Shown: piece by piece, positions 9,201 through 17,541 of the stretch
How positions within the stretch are numbered: the first letter of the stretch is position 1
How the letters are laid out: every line of letters starts with the position of its first letter
From: Streptomyces sp. DH-12
GTDB taxonomy: Bacteria; Actinomycetota; Actinomycetes; Streptomycetales; Streptomycetaceae
Assembly: GCF_002899455.1 (NCBI RefSeq)
Contig: NZ_PPFB01000001.1
Span: forward strand, 3,822,501 to 3,886,500
Direction: 5' to 3'
DNA: 64,000 nucleotides
Notes under the pieces: generated by a model
What the model saw: the letters and a program-made list of their open reading frames with translations, nothing else
Databases searched by the model: none
What the model was told of the DNA's origin: nothing
Program-made: the position numbers and the translations under genes

Positions 9201-12200
9201 TCGAGGCGAGCCGGGAGCTGTACGGCGGCGGCCCGGTCCTGATCGAGGACTGCACGGTCCTGCAGAGCATGGTCCTCGACCCGGGCGAGCGCGCCGAGGT
9301 GCGGCTCCTGGTCGACGAGTCGACGGCGGGCCCGGGGCGCGGCGCCTACCGTTACTTCGCCGCCCGCCCGGGCGACCACGACGACCGGGGCGCACCGCGC
9401 TGGACCCTGCACGCACAGGGCCGGGTCGGCCCGTCCTCCGCGGCCGCGTCGACCGAGGACCTCGACGCCCTGCGTGCCCGGCTCACCACGGAGATCTCCG
9501 GCGACGAGTTCCACCGCGGCATGTGGCGGCGGAAGCTGTACCTCGGGCCCTCCGCGCAGTGGATCGAGCACATCCACGCGGGCGAGGGCGAGGCGCTGGC
9601 CCGGATGCGCCCGGCGCGCCCCGGGGAGAGCGGCACCTACCTGCTGCACCCGGGCCTCACCGACGCGCTGTTCCAGACCCTGTTCGCGTGCCTGCCCCCG
9701 GACAGCCCGCCGGACGCCGCCTACATGCTCGTCGGCATCGACCGCTTCCTGCTGCACGGTCCCCTCGGCGGTGGCGCGACCCACTGCGGGGTGCGGCTGC
9801 TTCCGTCCCCCGACCCGGCCACGATGCTGCTGGCCGAGGTGCGGCTGTACGACGACCGGGGACGAACCCTGGTCGAGGCGGACGGGGTGTGCCTGCGACG
9901 GGCCGGACGCGAGCGGCTGCTGCGCGCGGAGCCGCAGGACGCGGACGTCACCCGTCGGGCCGTCGCCGCGCGGCCCGACGACGCGGCCCCGGCGCCGCGC
10001 GACCCCGACGCCGTACGGGACCTCCTGGCGCGCACCGTGGCCACGGCCCTCGGCAGCGACCGGGCCGGCCTGGACGTCCACGAGCCGCTGCAGAACCTCG
10101 GCCTGGACTCGCTCATGGCCCTGGAGGTCAAGGAGGCCCTCGCCGGCCGGCTCGGCGTGTCCCTGCCTCTCGTGATCTTCCTCGACGGTCGCAGCGTGCA
10201 CACGCTCGGGACGGAGATCCTCGGCCTGCTCGGGGCCGACGACGCCGGCGAGGAGCCCGGCACGGCCGGTGCGTCCCGGGCGGAAGGCGGCGCCCTGCCG
10301 GTCCTCCTGCCCGACGCGCGGGCACGCCATGAGCCGTTCCCGCTGACCGACCTCCAGCAGGCCTACCTGGTGGGCCGGTCCAGCGCCTTCGAACTCGGCA
10401 ACGTCTCGACGTACTTCTTCATCGAGGTCGACGTGGAGGACGTGGACCTCACCCGTCTGACCGAGTCGCTGCGGCTGATGATCGCGCGCCACGACATGCT
10501 GCGGGCCGTCATGACCGAGGACGGCCACCAGCGGGTGGTCGCCGATGTCCCGCCGTACGAGATCCGGACCACGGATCTGCGCGCGTGCGACGAGGACGAG
10601 CGGGACCGGCTGCTGCGGGACCTCCACGAGGAGGTGCGCGACCAGGTCTTCGACACCACGCGCTGGCCGCTGTTCGACGTGCGGGCCACGCTGCTCGACG
10701 AGCGGCGCACCCGCCTGCACATCGGCCTGGACGCCCTGATCATCGATGCGTGGAGCACGTCCCTGCTGTTCAGCGAGTGGGCGGCGGCGTACCGCGGCGA
10801 AGCGGCCTCGCTTCCCGAACTGCCCCTGACCTACCGGGACTACGTCGTCACCGCCCGCTCCATCGAGGGCACCCCCCTGCACACCGCCTCGCTGGAGTAC
10901 TGGCGCGGGCGCATCGACTCGCTGCCGCCTGCGCCGGAGCTGCCGCTCGCCGAGAACCCCGCCTCGCTCGACCGGCCCGTGTTCACTCACCGCTCGCACC
11001 GTGTCGAGGCCGAGGACTGGGCCCGGTTCAAGCAGCGGGCGGCCGCCCTCGGCGTCACGCCCTCGGCGGCCCTGTGCACCGCCTACGCCCAGGTGCTGGC
11101 CGCATGGAGCAAGTCCAGCCGGTTCACCCTCAACCTGCTGTTCTTCAACCGGCTGCCGTTGCACCCGGACGTCGGCAAGGTGGTCGGCAACTTCAGCGCC
11201 ACCACCCTGCTGGAGATCGACAGTTCGGCCCTGGACGGCTTCGCCGTGCGCGCCGGCCGCATCCAGAAGCAGTTGTGGAACGACCTGGAGCACAGCCACG
11301 TCAGCGGCGTCGAGGTGCTGCGCGAACTGCACCGGGTCCGCGGCGGAGGCGGCCGGGCCTCCATGCCCGTGGTCTTCGCCAGCACGGTCAACTTCGCCGC
11401 CAAGGAGGACTCCGCGGCGGCCACCGGCCTCGCGCAGCACCTGACCGCGCTCGGGAGCGCAGGCCGTGAGGTCTCCACCTCCATCCGCACCCCGCAGGTG
11501 TGGCTGGACCACCAGGTCGTCGAGGACGCGGGCGCCCTGATGGTGAACTGGGACGTCGTCGAGGAGATCTTCCCCGAAGGAATGATCGACGCGATGTTCG
11601 CGGCCTACGTGGACCTCCTGCGCGGCCTCTGTCACGACCCGCAGGCCTGGGACCGCCCCGCCCCGGTCCTGGTGCCGGACGCCGACCTGGCCGTGCGCCG
11701 CGAGGTCAACGCCACAGCCGCGCCGCTGCCCGCCGGGCTGCTGCACGAGCCGTTCACGGAGCGTGCCGCGGCGCACCCCGACCGCACCGCGGTCATCGCG
11801 GCGGACCGCACCCTGACGTACGGCGAACTCGACGCCCACACCAACCGGCTGGGCCGCTGGCTGCGCGAACACGGAGCACTGCCGGGCAGCCTGGTCGGCG
11901 TCGTGATGGAGAAGGGCTGGGAGCAGGTCGCCGCGACGATCGGCGTGCTGAAGTCCGGAGCGGCCTACGTGCCCATCGACGCGACGGTCCCGTCCGAACG
12001 GCTGCGGCTGCTCATGGAGAAGGCCGGCATCTCCCTCGTACTGACACAGGACCGGGTGGAGGAGCGCATCGCCTGGCCGGACGGCACCGTGCGGCTCGGC
12101 GTCGACGGGACCACGGCCGAAGCGCTGGACGCCGCACCGCTGACGCCGTCCCCGGCCCGCCCCGACGACCTGGCGTACGTCATCTTCACCTCCGGGTCCA

Positions 12201-14350
12201 CCGGCACGCCGAAGGGCGTGATGATCGAGCACACCGGTGCCCTGAACACCTGCCTCGACATCAACGAGCGCTTCGGCGTCACCGAGGACGACCGGGTGCT
12301 CGCCCTGTCCGCGCTCAACTTCGACCTCTCCGTCTACGACGTCTTCGGCGTCCTGGCCGCCGGCGGCGCGATCGTGCTGCCGGAGCCGGGCGCGCAGCGG
12401 GAACCGGCGCGCTGGGCGGAACTCGTCACCGAGCACGGCGTCACGCTGTGGAACAGCGTGCCCACGCTGATGGAGATGTTCACCGAACACGCCCTCGGCG
12501 AGGGCCTGGCCGGCGCCCTCCCGCTGCGGACGGTGATGATGAGCGGCGACTGGATCCCGATCACCCTCCCCGGCCGCATCCGGGCCCTGGTGCCCGACGC
12601 GGCCGTGTGGAGCCTGGGCGGAGCCACCGAGGCGTCGATCTGGTCGATCCTCCACCCCATCGGCGACGTCGATCCCGACTGGGCGAGCGTCCCGTACGGC
12701 ACGCCGATGCGCAGCCAGCAGTTCCACGTGCTGAACGACGCGATGCAGCCCTGCCCCGTGTGGGTGCCCGGCCAGCTCTACATCGGCGGCGCCGGACTCG
12801 CCCGCGGCTACCTCGATGACGAGGCCAGGACCCGGGCCGCCTTCCTGCGCCACCCGTCCACCGGGGAACGGCTCTACCGGACCGGTGACCTCGGCCGCTA
12901 CCTGCCCGACGGGACCATCGAGTTCCTGGGCCGCGAGGACTTCCAGGTGAAGGTCCAGGGCTACCGGATCGAGCTGGGCGAGATCGAGGCGGCCCTCGCG
13001 CAGTGCGCCGACGTGCGGGCCTCGGTGGTGTCCGCCGTGGGCGAGAGGCAGGGGGCCAAGCAGCTCGTCGCGTACGCCGTGCTGGACGAGGGGTACGACC
13101 CCGCGGGCGCGCCCGAGAGGCTGCGCGAGGCACTGGGCAAGACGCTGCCCGCGTACATGGTTCCGCACCACGTCCTCCTGCTGGACGCGCTGCCTCTGAC
13201 CGCCAACGGCAAGGTCGACCGGACGGCACTGCCGGTGCCCGGCACCCATGCGGACGACGAGGGCGCCGTGGTCGCTCCTCGCGACGAGGTCGAGGAAGAA
13301 CTCGCCGCGATCTGGGCCGAGTTCTTCCCCGACGCCCATGTCGGCGTGCACACCGACTTCTTCGCGCTCGGCGGTAATTCGCTGCTCGCCGTCCGTCTCA
13401 TGGCCGGGATAAGCGCGCGCCTGGACTGCTCGCTGCCCCTGTCCACCCTGTTCGCGCAGCCGACGATCGCCTCGCTCGCGGAGGCCGTCCGGGACGCCGG
13501 CAGCGGCCTGAAGCGCACGGCGCTCGTCCCGGTCCGCGCCGAGGGCAGCAGGCCCCCGCTGTTCTTCGTGCACCCCGTGGGCGGCGACGTGCTCTGCTAC
13601 GCCGAACTCGCGTCGTCGCTCGGCGAGGAGCAGCCGTTCTACGCCCTCCAGGTGCCGGACGGCCCCGGGCTGACGACGGTCGCCGAGCTGGCCGCCCACT
13701 ACGCCGGGGCCATCACGGCGGCAAGCCCCGACGGACCTCTGCGACTGGGCGGCTGGTCCATGGGCGGCGTGGTGGCCCTGGAGATCGCCCAGCAGCTCAC
13801 CCGGGCCGGGCGCACCGTGGAGAGCCTCGCGGTCATCGACCTGCTGGAGCCGCCGGGTCCGGCGGACGCCACGCACGTGGACGACGCCGTCCTGCTGTCC
13901 TGGTTCGCCCGTGACCTCGCCGGTCTCGCCGGCGATTCCTGGGAGCCCGAGCCGGACACGTTCCGGGGGGCCGGGGCTCTCCCCGACGCGCTGGGCGTGC
14001 TCCACACCGAGGCCCGCCGGCGATCGGTGCTGCCGCCCGACCTGGACGCCGGGACCCTTGGCGCCATCTTCGACCGGTTCGCACGCAACTTCCGGGCCCT
14101 GCTGTCCTACGAACCGCAGCCCTACGCGGGACCGGTCCGCTTCTTCCGGGCGCGGGAAGGCGCCCCGGACGCGGTGGTGGCCGCTTGGCAGGCCCGCTTC
14201 CGGAACGACACGCAGGTCGTCGACCTGCCCGGCGACCACTACACCGTCATGCAGCAACCTCAGCTGCGCCGCCTGGCGGACGAGCTGACCACCTGGCTCG
14301 ACGACTCCCGCCCGCAGTCACGACACGACAACGAAGGAAGCCAGCGATGA
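6224..14350 (+). CDS. Hybrid PKS-NRPS: KS-AT-DH-like-ACP-Cy-A-PCP-TE
   Basis: This 2708-residue terminal assembly-line protein has a GGAGG ribosome site at about 6213. Seen in order: an N-terminal docking-like helix; KS (Cys208, EAHGTGT, KTNVGHLEPAAG); AT (GHSVGE, Ser658) with RAFH (758-761), a malonyl-type motif; a double-hotdog DH-like domain; ACP (Ser1296); heterocyclization domain with FPLTDLQQAYLVGR and DxxxxDxxS (Asp1503, Asp1508, Ser1511); adenylation domain (TSGSTGTPKG from 1989); PCP (GGNSL, Ser2386); and thioesterase (GWSMGG, Ser2512). In the DH-like domain the catalytic His is Cys975, while Asp1147 and Gln1151 of DxxxQ remain. My manual reading of the A-domain pocket is D-L-Y-N-M-S-L-I-W-K, a cysteine code, so the module should make a thiazoline. 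There is no oxidase domain. Its stop overlaps the next gene. Confidence 0.95.
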   Translation: MTGNGPERQAVLAQSLTEIRRLRAELDAVRSAGTEPIAVVGMACRMPGGADSPEAFWEFLDRGGDGIGEIPAARWDVDRFYDPDPDAPGKMSTRHGGFLDDVDRFDAGFFGISPREAAALDPQQRLLLEVGWEALEHAGQSPDGLRGSDTGVYFGVTTYDYLQAQMQQVDPADLTAYSLTGNASTFAAGRLSYWLGLNGPSLSVDTACSSSLVGVHLACQSLRSGETDLALAGGVNVLLAPEWFVVASKAHMLAADGRCKTFDASADGYVRSEGCGIVVLKRLSDARAAGDRILAVIRGSAVNQDGRSSGITVPNSAAQQAVIRQALQSASVEPAQVGYVEAHGTGTPLGDPLELRALDAVLGERGEAGPLLVGSVKTNVGHLEPAAGVAGLIKVVLSLQHERIPPHLHLSEVNPEAGIEDLAVEIPAEGRPWPRGAAPRIAGVSSFGASGTNAHLIVEEAPAEVGSGITVPERTAHLLTLSARNPEALTALAGRYRDRLAAATDTELGDICFTAATGRSHFAHRLAVSASSAAEMGRRLAEHAEGGQPAGSHRGHARAGTRPRVVFLFTGQGSQYPGMARGLYATEPVFRQVIDECDEVLRPLTGRPLMTVVDPAPEDAALVHDTAWTQPALFAVEYALARLWRSWGVEPAAVLGHSVGELVAACVAGAIDLADGLRLVARRGRLMHDLTDGGAMATVFASEDRVAALLERHAAELSVAAVNGPESIVLSGSGSALDTVLAELSEQGVRAKRMTVTRAFHSPLMDPALDAFEREAAGLTFRAPRIPVVSNLTGEILTGEGAFTARYLREHAREAVRFHEGMTTLYREGYRVFLEVGPAPTLTGLAKRFLTADAGPGEQPETDGQPVFLPSLRPRRDDWQVLLDSLGALYTRGVAVDWERYDAGRGRRRTELPTYAFQRARHWFRPSARTEATAETAPAGGLSRTLLGARVASPLPTAQFAAMVGAEAHPCLGDCVMDGLPVVNIGVYLETALEASRELYGGGPVLIEDCTVLQSMVLDPGERAEVRLLVDESTAGPGRGAYRYFAARPGDHDDRGAPRWTLHAQGRVGPSSAAASTEDLDALRARLTTEISGDEFHRGMWRRKLYLGPSAQWIEHIHAGEGEALARMRPARPGESGTYLLHPGLTDALFQTLFACLPPDSPPDAAYMLVGIDRFLLHGPLGGGATHCGVRLLPSPDPATMLLAEVRLYDDRGRTLVEADGVCLRRAGRERLLRAEPQDADVTRRAVAARPDDAAPAPRDPDAVRDLLARTVATALGSDRAGLDVHEPLQNLGLDSLMALEVKEALAGRLGVSLPLVIFLDGRSVHTLGTEILGLLGADDAGEEPGTAGASRAEGGALPVLLPDARARHEPFPLTDLQQAYLVGRSSAFELGNVSTYFFIEVDVEDVDLTRLTESLRLMIARHDMLRAVMTEDGHQRVVADVPPYEIRTTDLRACDEDERDRLLRDLHEEVRDQVFDTTRWPLFDVRATLLDERRTRLHIGLDALIIDAWSTSLLFSEWAAAYRGEAASLPELPLTYRDYVVTARSIEGTPLHTASLEYWRGRIDSLPPAPELPLAENPASLDRPVFTHRSHRVEAEDWARFKQRAAALGVTPSAALCTAYAQVLAAWSKSSRFTLNLLFFNRLPLHPDVGKVVGNFSATTLLEIDSSALDGFAVRAGRIQKQLWNDLEHSHVSGVEVLRELHRVRGGGGRASMPVVFASTVNFAAKEDSAAATGLAQHLTALGSAGREVSTSIRTPQVWLDHQVVEDAGALMVNWDVVEEIFPEGMIDAMFAAYVDLLRGLCHDPQAWDRPAPVLVPDADLAVRREVNATAAPLPAGLLHEPFTERAAAHPDRTAVIAADRTLTYGELDAHTNRLGRWLREHGALPGSLVGVVMEKGWEQVAATIGVLKSGAAYVPIDATVPSERLRLLMEKAGISLVLTQDRVEERIAWPDGTVRLGVDGTTAEALDAAPLTPSPARPDDLAYVIFTSGSTGTPKGVMIEHTGALNTCLDINERFGVTEDDRVLALSALNFDLSVYDVFGVLAAGGAIVLPEPGAQREPARWAELVTEHGVTLWNSVPTLMEMFTEHALGEGLAGALPLRTVMMSGDWIPITLPGRIRALVPDAAVWSLGGATEASIWSILHPIGDVDPDWASVPYGTPMRSQQFHVLNDAMQPCPVWVPGQLYIGGAGLARGYLDDEARTRAAFLRHPSTGERLYRTGDLGRYLPDGTIEFLGREDFQVKVQGYRIELGEIEAALAQCADVRASVVSAVGERQGAKQLVAYAVLDEGYDPAGAPERLREALGKTLPAYMVPHHVLLLDALPLTANGKVDRTALPVPGTHADDEGAVVAPRDEVEEELAAIWAEFFPDAHVGVHTDFFALGGNSLLAVRLMAGISARLDCSLPLSTLFAQPTIASLAEAVRDAGSGLKRTALVPVRAEGSRPPLFFVHPVGGDVLCYAELASSLGEEQPFYALQVPDGPGLTTVAELAAHYAGAITAASPDGPLRLGGWSMGGVVALEIAQQLTRAGRTVESLAVIDLLEPPGPADATHVDDAVLLSWFARDLAGLAGDSWEPEPDTFRGAGALPDALGVLHTEARRRSVLPPDLDAGTLGAIFDRFARNFRALLSYEPQPYAGPVRFFRAREGAPDAVVAAWQARFRNDTQVVDLPGDHYTVMQQPQLRRLADELTTWLDDSRPQSRHDNEGSQR

Positions 14351-15477
14351 CTCTCCGCTTCGGCGCTTTCATCCCGCCTTTCCATTCGCTCGACGAGGAT
14401 CCCACCACCGCCTTCTGGCGTGACCTGGACCTCATCGACTGGCTGGACGTGCTCGGCATAGACGAGGCCTGGGTGGGTGAGCACCACTCCGGCGGCTGGT
14501 CCACCGTCAGCTCACCGGAACTCTTTCTGGCCGCCGCGGCCGAACGGACCCGCCGGATCAAGCTGGGCACCGGTGTCGTCAGCCTGCCGTACCACCACCC
14601 CCTCACCACCGCCAACCGCATCGTGCAACTGGACCACCAGAGCCGGGGGCGTGCCATGTTCGGCATGGGCGCCGGGGTCTCGCCGGCGGACGCCCACATG
14701 ATGGGCATCGCCGCAGGCGACCAGCGGCGGATGATGGCCGAGTCGCTCGACGCCCTGGTGCGGCTGCTGCACGGGGACGAGCCGGTGACGGTCAAGACGG
14801 ACTGGTTCGAGCTGCGGGACGCGCGCCTGCACCTGAAGCCCTGCACCAAGCCGTGTTTCGACATGGCGGTGGCCGGCGCGGGCTCGGAGCGGGGCATGCG
14901 CCTGGCGGGCCGGTACGGCCTGGACTCGCTGACCTTCGCCGGACGGCCCGGCATGGAGGAGCCGCCGCTGGCGCAGCTGTGGGCGGCGGCGGAGGACGAA
15001 GCGGCCAAGCACGGCAAGACCGTGGACCGGTCGAAGTGGCGGGTCGCCATCTGCGTGCACATCGCGGAGACACGGGAGGAGGCCCTGAACCAGGTCCAGG
15101 ACGGCATGGCCCGGTGGTTCCGGGAATACGTCAGGGACACGGTGGGCGCTCAGGCGAAGCTGCCCGAGGGGCGCGAGGCCGAGGTGGCGGTCGAGACGCG
15201 GACCGCCATCATCGGCTCGGTCGACGACGCCGTAGCGGCGATCCAGCGCATGCTCGACGAGAGCGGGGGGTTCGGGACCCTGCTGGTCAACACCCAGGAC
15301 TGGGCCACGCGGGAGCAGACCAAGCGCAGCTATGAACTGCTCGCCCGCTACGTGGCTCCGCACTTCACCGGTGCGCTGGAGAGCCGGCGCGCGTCGCAGC
15401 AATGGGTCGCGGAGCAGAAGGACGACTTCGCGGCCCAGGCGCGCGAGGCCGCCCGGCAGTCCTCGGCCGGCCGATAG
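14347..15477 (+). CDS. LLM-class (bacterial luciferase-like) FMN-dependent monooxygenase
   Basis: The protein is 376 residues. The ATG at 14347 overlaps the PKS-NRPS stop (ATGA) and has GAAGGAAG upstream, so it was preferred to longer in-frame starts. The N-terminus (RFGAFIPPFHS), the GxDEAWVGEHHSGGW stretch and LGTGVVSLPYHHPLTTANR are typical of the TIM-barrel luciferase-like family, which uses reduced FMN and O2. It is translationally coupled to the hybrid synthase and followed by a flavin reductase, so it is very probably a two-component tailoring oxygenase for this pathway. Possible roles are oxidation of the thiazoline ring, or hydroxylation or Baeyer-Villiger-type oxidation of the polyketide. 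The sequence does not settle which. Confidence 0.9.
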   Translation: MTLRFGAFIPPFHSLDEDPTTAFWRDLDLIDWLDVLGIDEAWVGEHHSGGWSTVSSPELFLAAAAERTRRIKLGTGVVSLPYHHPLTTANRIVQLDHQSRGRAMFGMGAGVSPADAHMMGIAAGDQRRMMAESLDALVRLLHGDEPVTVKTDWFELRDARLHLKPCTKPCFDMAVAGAGSERGMRLAGRYGLDSLTFAGRPGMEEPPLAQLWAAAEDEAAKHGKTVDRSKWRVAICVHIAETREEALNQVQDGMARWFREYVRDTVGAQAKLPEGREAEVAVETRTAIIGSVDDAVAAIQRMLDESGGFGTLLVNTQDWATREQTKRSYELLARYVAPHFTGALESRRASQQWVAEQKDDFAAQAREAARQSSAGR

Positions 15478-15496
15478 CTCTCAGCGGGAGGTGCGC

Positions 15497-16009
15497 ATGG
15501 TGAGCACACAAGTCGGAGACAGTCCGCCGGCTCTCGGCAGTACGGAGTTCCGCGAGGCGATGTCGTTCCTCGCGGCTCCGCTGACCATCATCACGGCACG
15601 GGACGCGGACGGGCGTCTGTGGGGGTTCACCGCCAGTTCCGTGACGTCCGTATCGCTGGATCCCCCGCTCGTGCTGGTGGGGATATCGCATACGTCCAGC
15701 TGTTTCGAGGCGCTGTCCGAGGTCACCGAATTCAGCATCAACATCCTCGGGAGCGACCATCGGGATCTGGCCCGGACCTTCGCCACCAGCGGGGTGGACC
15801 GGTTCTCCGGTGTGCGCCTGGCGGACTGGTCCGGCTCGACCGTGCCGTACCTCGCTGACATCGCGGTCGCTCTGCGGTGCGTCGTGACCAGTCGCATACC
15901 TGTCGGCGACCACACGCTGCTGATCGGGGAACTTTCCGAAATGCGCAGGCAGGGGACGGCGGCATCAGCTCTGGTGTGGTACCGGCGCGACTTCCGGACA
16001 CCTCTGTGA
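15497..16009 (+). CDS. Flavin reductase (FMN-binding split barrel)
   Basis: The protein is 170 residues from the ATG at 15497, preceded by GGGAGG at 15486. A GTG at 15491 is an alternative start. The pattern FREAMSFLAAPLTIITA, then GFTASSVTSVSLDPPLVLVG and FSINILGSDHRDLARTFA, is the standard NAD(P)H:flavin oxidoreductase family signature. The expected role is to supply FMNH2 to the LLM monooxygenase 19 bases upstream. It is the last gene of the cluster and is followed by a terminator-like hairpin. Confidence 0.9.
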   Translation: MVSTQVGDSPPALGSTEFREAMSFLAAPLTIITARDADGRLWGFTASSVTSVSLDPPLVLVGISHTSSCFEALSEVTEFSINILGSDHRDLARTFATSGVDRFSGVRLADWSGSTVPYLADIAVALRCVVTSRIPVGDHTLLIGELSEMRRQGTAASALVWYRRDFRTPL

Positions 16010-16078
16010 ACGGCTGGTGGATCCCTCCCTCACAACCTCCGGTCCGGTGCGCAGCCGCACCTCGAACCGGAAGGCGTA

Positions 16079-16112
16079 CCCCTCCGTCGGACGGGACCCG
16101 CTGACGGAGGGG
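16079..16112 (+). terminator. Hairpin terminator of the PKS-NRPS operon
   Basis: A perfect 10-bp stem (CCCCTCCGTC at 16079-16088 against GACGGAGGGG at 16103-16112) encloses a 14-base loop, about 70 bases after the flavin reductase stop. There is no T-tract, as is usual in high-GC actinomycetes. It marks the likely right end of the cluster transcript. Confidence 0.7.
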
Positions 16113-16527
16113 GCCGGTCGCCGATGACGACTCGGTGGCCATGACGCCGCTGATCTCCGGCCGGGCTCACTCCCATCCGAGGGGCCCGGCCGGGGCACGG
16201 GCGGCACCTGCACTCCGTGCGGCTTGCCCCGTGCGGCTCCGGCACTCACCAGGAACGCCGGCACGTCGCGGAGCCGGCGACGCCTCCTTCCGAGGAGCCG
16301 GCGACGAGGTCGTGGGGGCGCCGCGCCCCCGCCGCGCCCGACCCGACCCGACCAGGGCTGTCCGGTCCGCGGACACCTCGGCGTACGTGACCCGGCGAGC
16401 CTGCCCGCTCGGCCTGCGACAGGGGTTCACCGGCGCGGCGACGATCACCCTCGGCCCGGGGAACGGTCCTTGGGGGACCGCACAGGTGCTGCCCGGCGCA
16501 TTCCGCCGGTGCACCTGCCCCCACGGG
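16113..16527. other. Gene-free junction between accessory cluster and core chromosome
   Basis: About 415 bases hold no convincing gene. Open frames here have no family resemblance and no ribosome site. A short motif (GAGCCGGCGACG) is repeated at about 16270 and 16300. No attachment site, integrase or insertion-sequence end is seen. Confidence 0.5.
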
Positions 16528-17322
16528 TCAGCGGCGGGGGCGCTCCAGGCCCAGGACGCGGTCCTTGAGGGCCGGGAAGCGGTCCCGGGTGCCCGCCACC
16601 GTCGCCGGGTCGAAGTCGACCGTCAGGACCTCCTCGCCGGGGCCCGCCTCGGCGAGGACCTCGCCCCACGGGTCCACCACGACCGAGTGACCCGCCTGGG
16701 GAACTCCCGCGTGCGTCCCGGCCGTTCCGCACGCGAGGACGAACGCCTGGTTCTCCACCGCGCGCGCCCGCGCCAGCAGCGTCCAGTGCGCGCGGCGCCG
16801 TTCGGGCCAGCCCGCCGGGACGACGAAGGTCTCCGCGCCGGCGTCGACCAGGCCGCGGAAGAGTTCGGGGAAGCGCAGGTCGTAGCAGGTCGCCACGCCC
16901 ACGACGGTGTCCGGCAGACGGACCGTCACCAGGTCCTCGCCCGCCCCCATCAGCACGGCCTCGCCCTTGTCGAAACCGAAGCGGTGGATCTTCCGGTAGG
17001 AGGCGGCGAGTTCACCGGAGGGGGAGAAGACCAGGGAGGTGTTGTAGAGGGTGCCGTCGGGGTCCCGCTCCGGGACGGACCCCGCGTGCAGCCACACGCC
17101 CGCCTCGCTCGCCGCCTTGGCCATCGCCTCGTGCGTCGGCCCCTCCAGCGGTTCCGCCCCGGTGCCGAACCCCTCGTAGGCGAAGGCGCCCGTGGTCCAC
17201 AGCTCGGGGAGGACGACGAGATCCGCTCCGGCCTGATCACGCACCAGCGCGGCCACCCGGCGCCGACGCGATTCGACCGGTTCGTCCTCGTTCACGGCGA
17301 CTTGGAGCAAGGAAGCGCGCAC
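16528..17322 (-). CDS. Carbon-nitrogen hydrolase (nitrilase/Nit2-like omega-amidase family)
   Basis: About 264 residues from the GTG at 17322; an ATG at 17373 is an in-frame alternative, but the family usually starts at RASLLQVAVNE. The Glu-Lys-Cys triad is present: Glu in VVLPELW, Lys in SYRKIHRFGF and Cys in GVATCYDLRFPELFR. The RAHWTLLARARAVENQAFV segment matches Nit-type amidases, which hydrolyse the amide of deaminated glutamine or glutathione (or related metabolites) in the cytosol. It is transcribed alone, convergent with the PKS cluster. The exact substrate is not determined. Confidence 0.9.
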   Translation of the reverse strand: MRASLLQVAVNEDEPVESRRRRVAALVRDQAGADLVVLPELWTTGAFAYEGFGTGAEPLEGPTHEAMAKAASEAGVWLHAGSVPERDPDGTLYNTSLVFSPSGELAASYRKIHRFGFDKGEAVLMGAGEDLVTVRLPDTVVGVATCYDLRFPELFRGLVDAGAETFVVPAGWPERRRAHWTLLARARAVENQAFVLACGTAGTHAGVPQAGHSVVVDPWGEVLAEAGPGEEVLTVDFDPATVAGTRDRFPALKDRVLGLERPRR

Positions 17323-17541
17323 ACTACCACCGTCCTGGCATTCGACCCGTGTCCACGGGCCTACGATCGTCACACGAAAGCACTGCCGGGGTGCCTGTCA
17401 GCAGCGTAACTTGGGGGTCCCGCCGGTTCGAGCGAAGCCGAGAACCGGGGGAGACCCGAGACACCCACGAAGTGCAGCCACCGCCCACTGGCACCGCCGC
17501 CACAACCTGCCCGTGTACCGACCGCCGAGGGGTCCCGTTCC

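Noticed and set aside
7286..14257. Very long open frame on the minus strand opposite the PKS-NRPS gene
   Set aside because: Its translation has no family features and it mirrors the high-GC codon pattern of the real gene; similar antisense frames occur at 2820-5606 and 58191-61445.
16135..17409. Plus-strand open frame across the spacer and nitrilase-like gene
   Set aside because: It covers the antisense of a clearly conserved hydrolase and shows no recognisable protein sequence.
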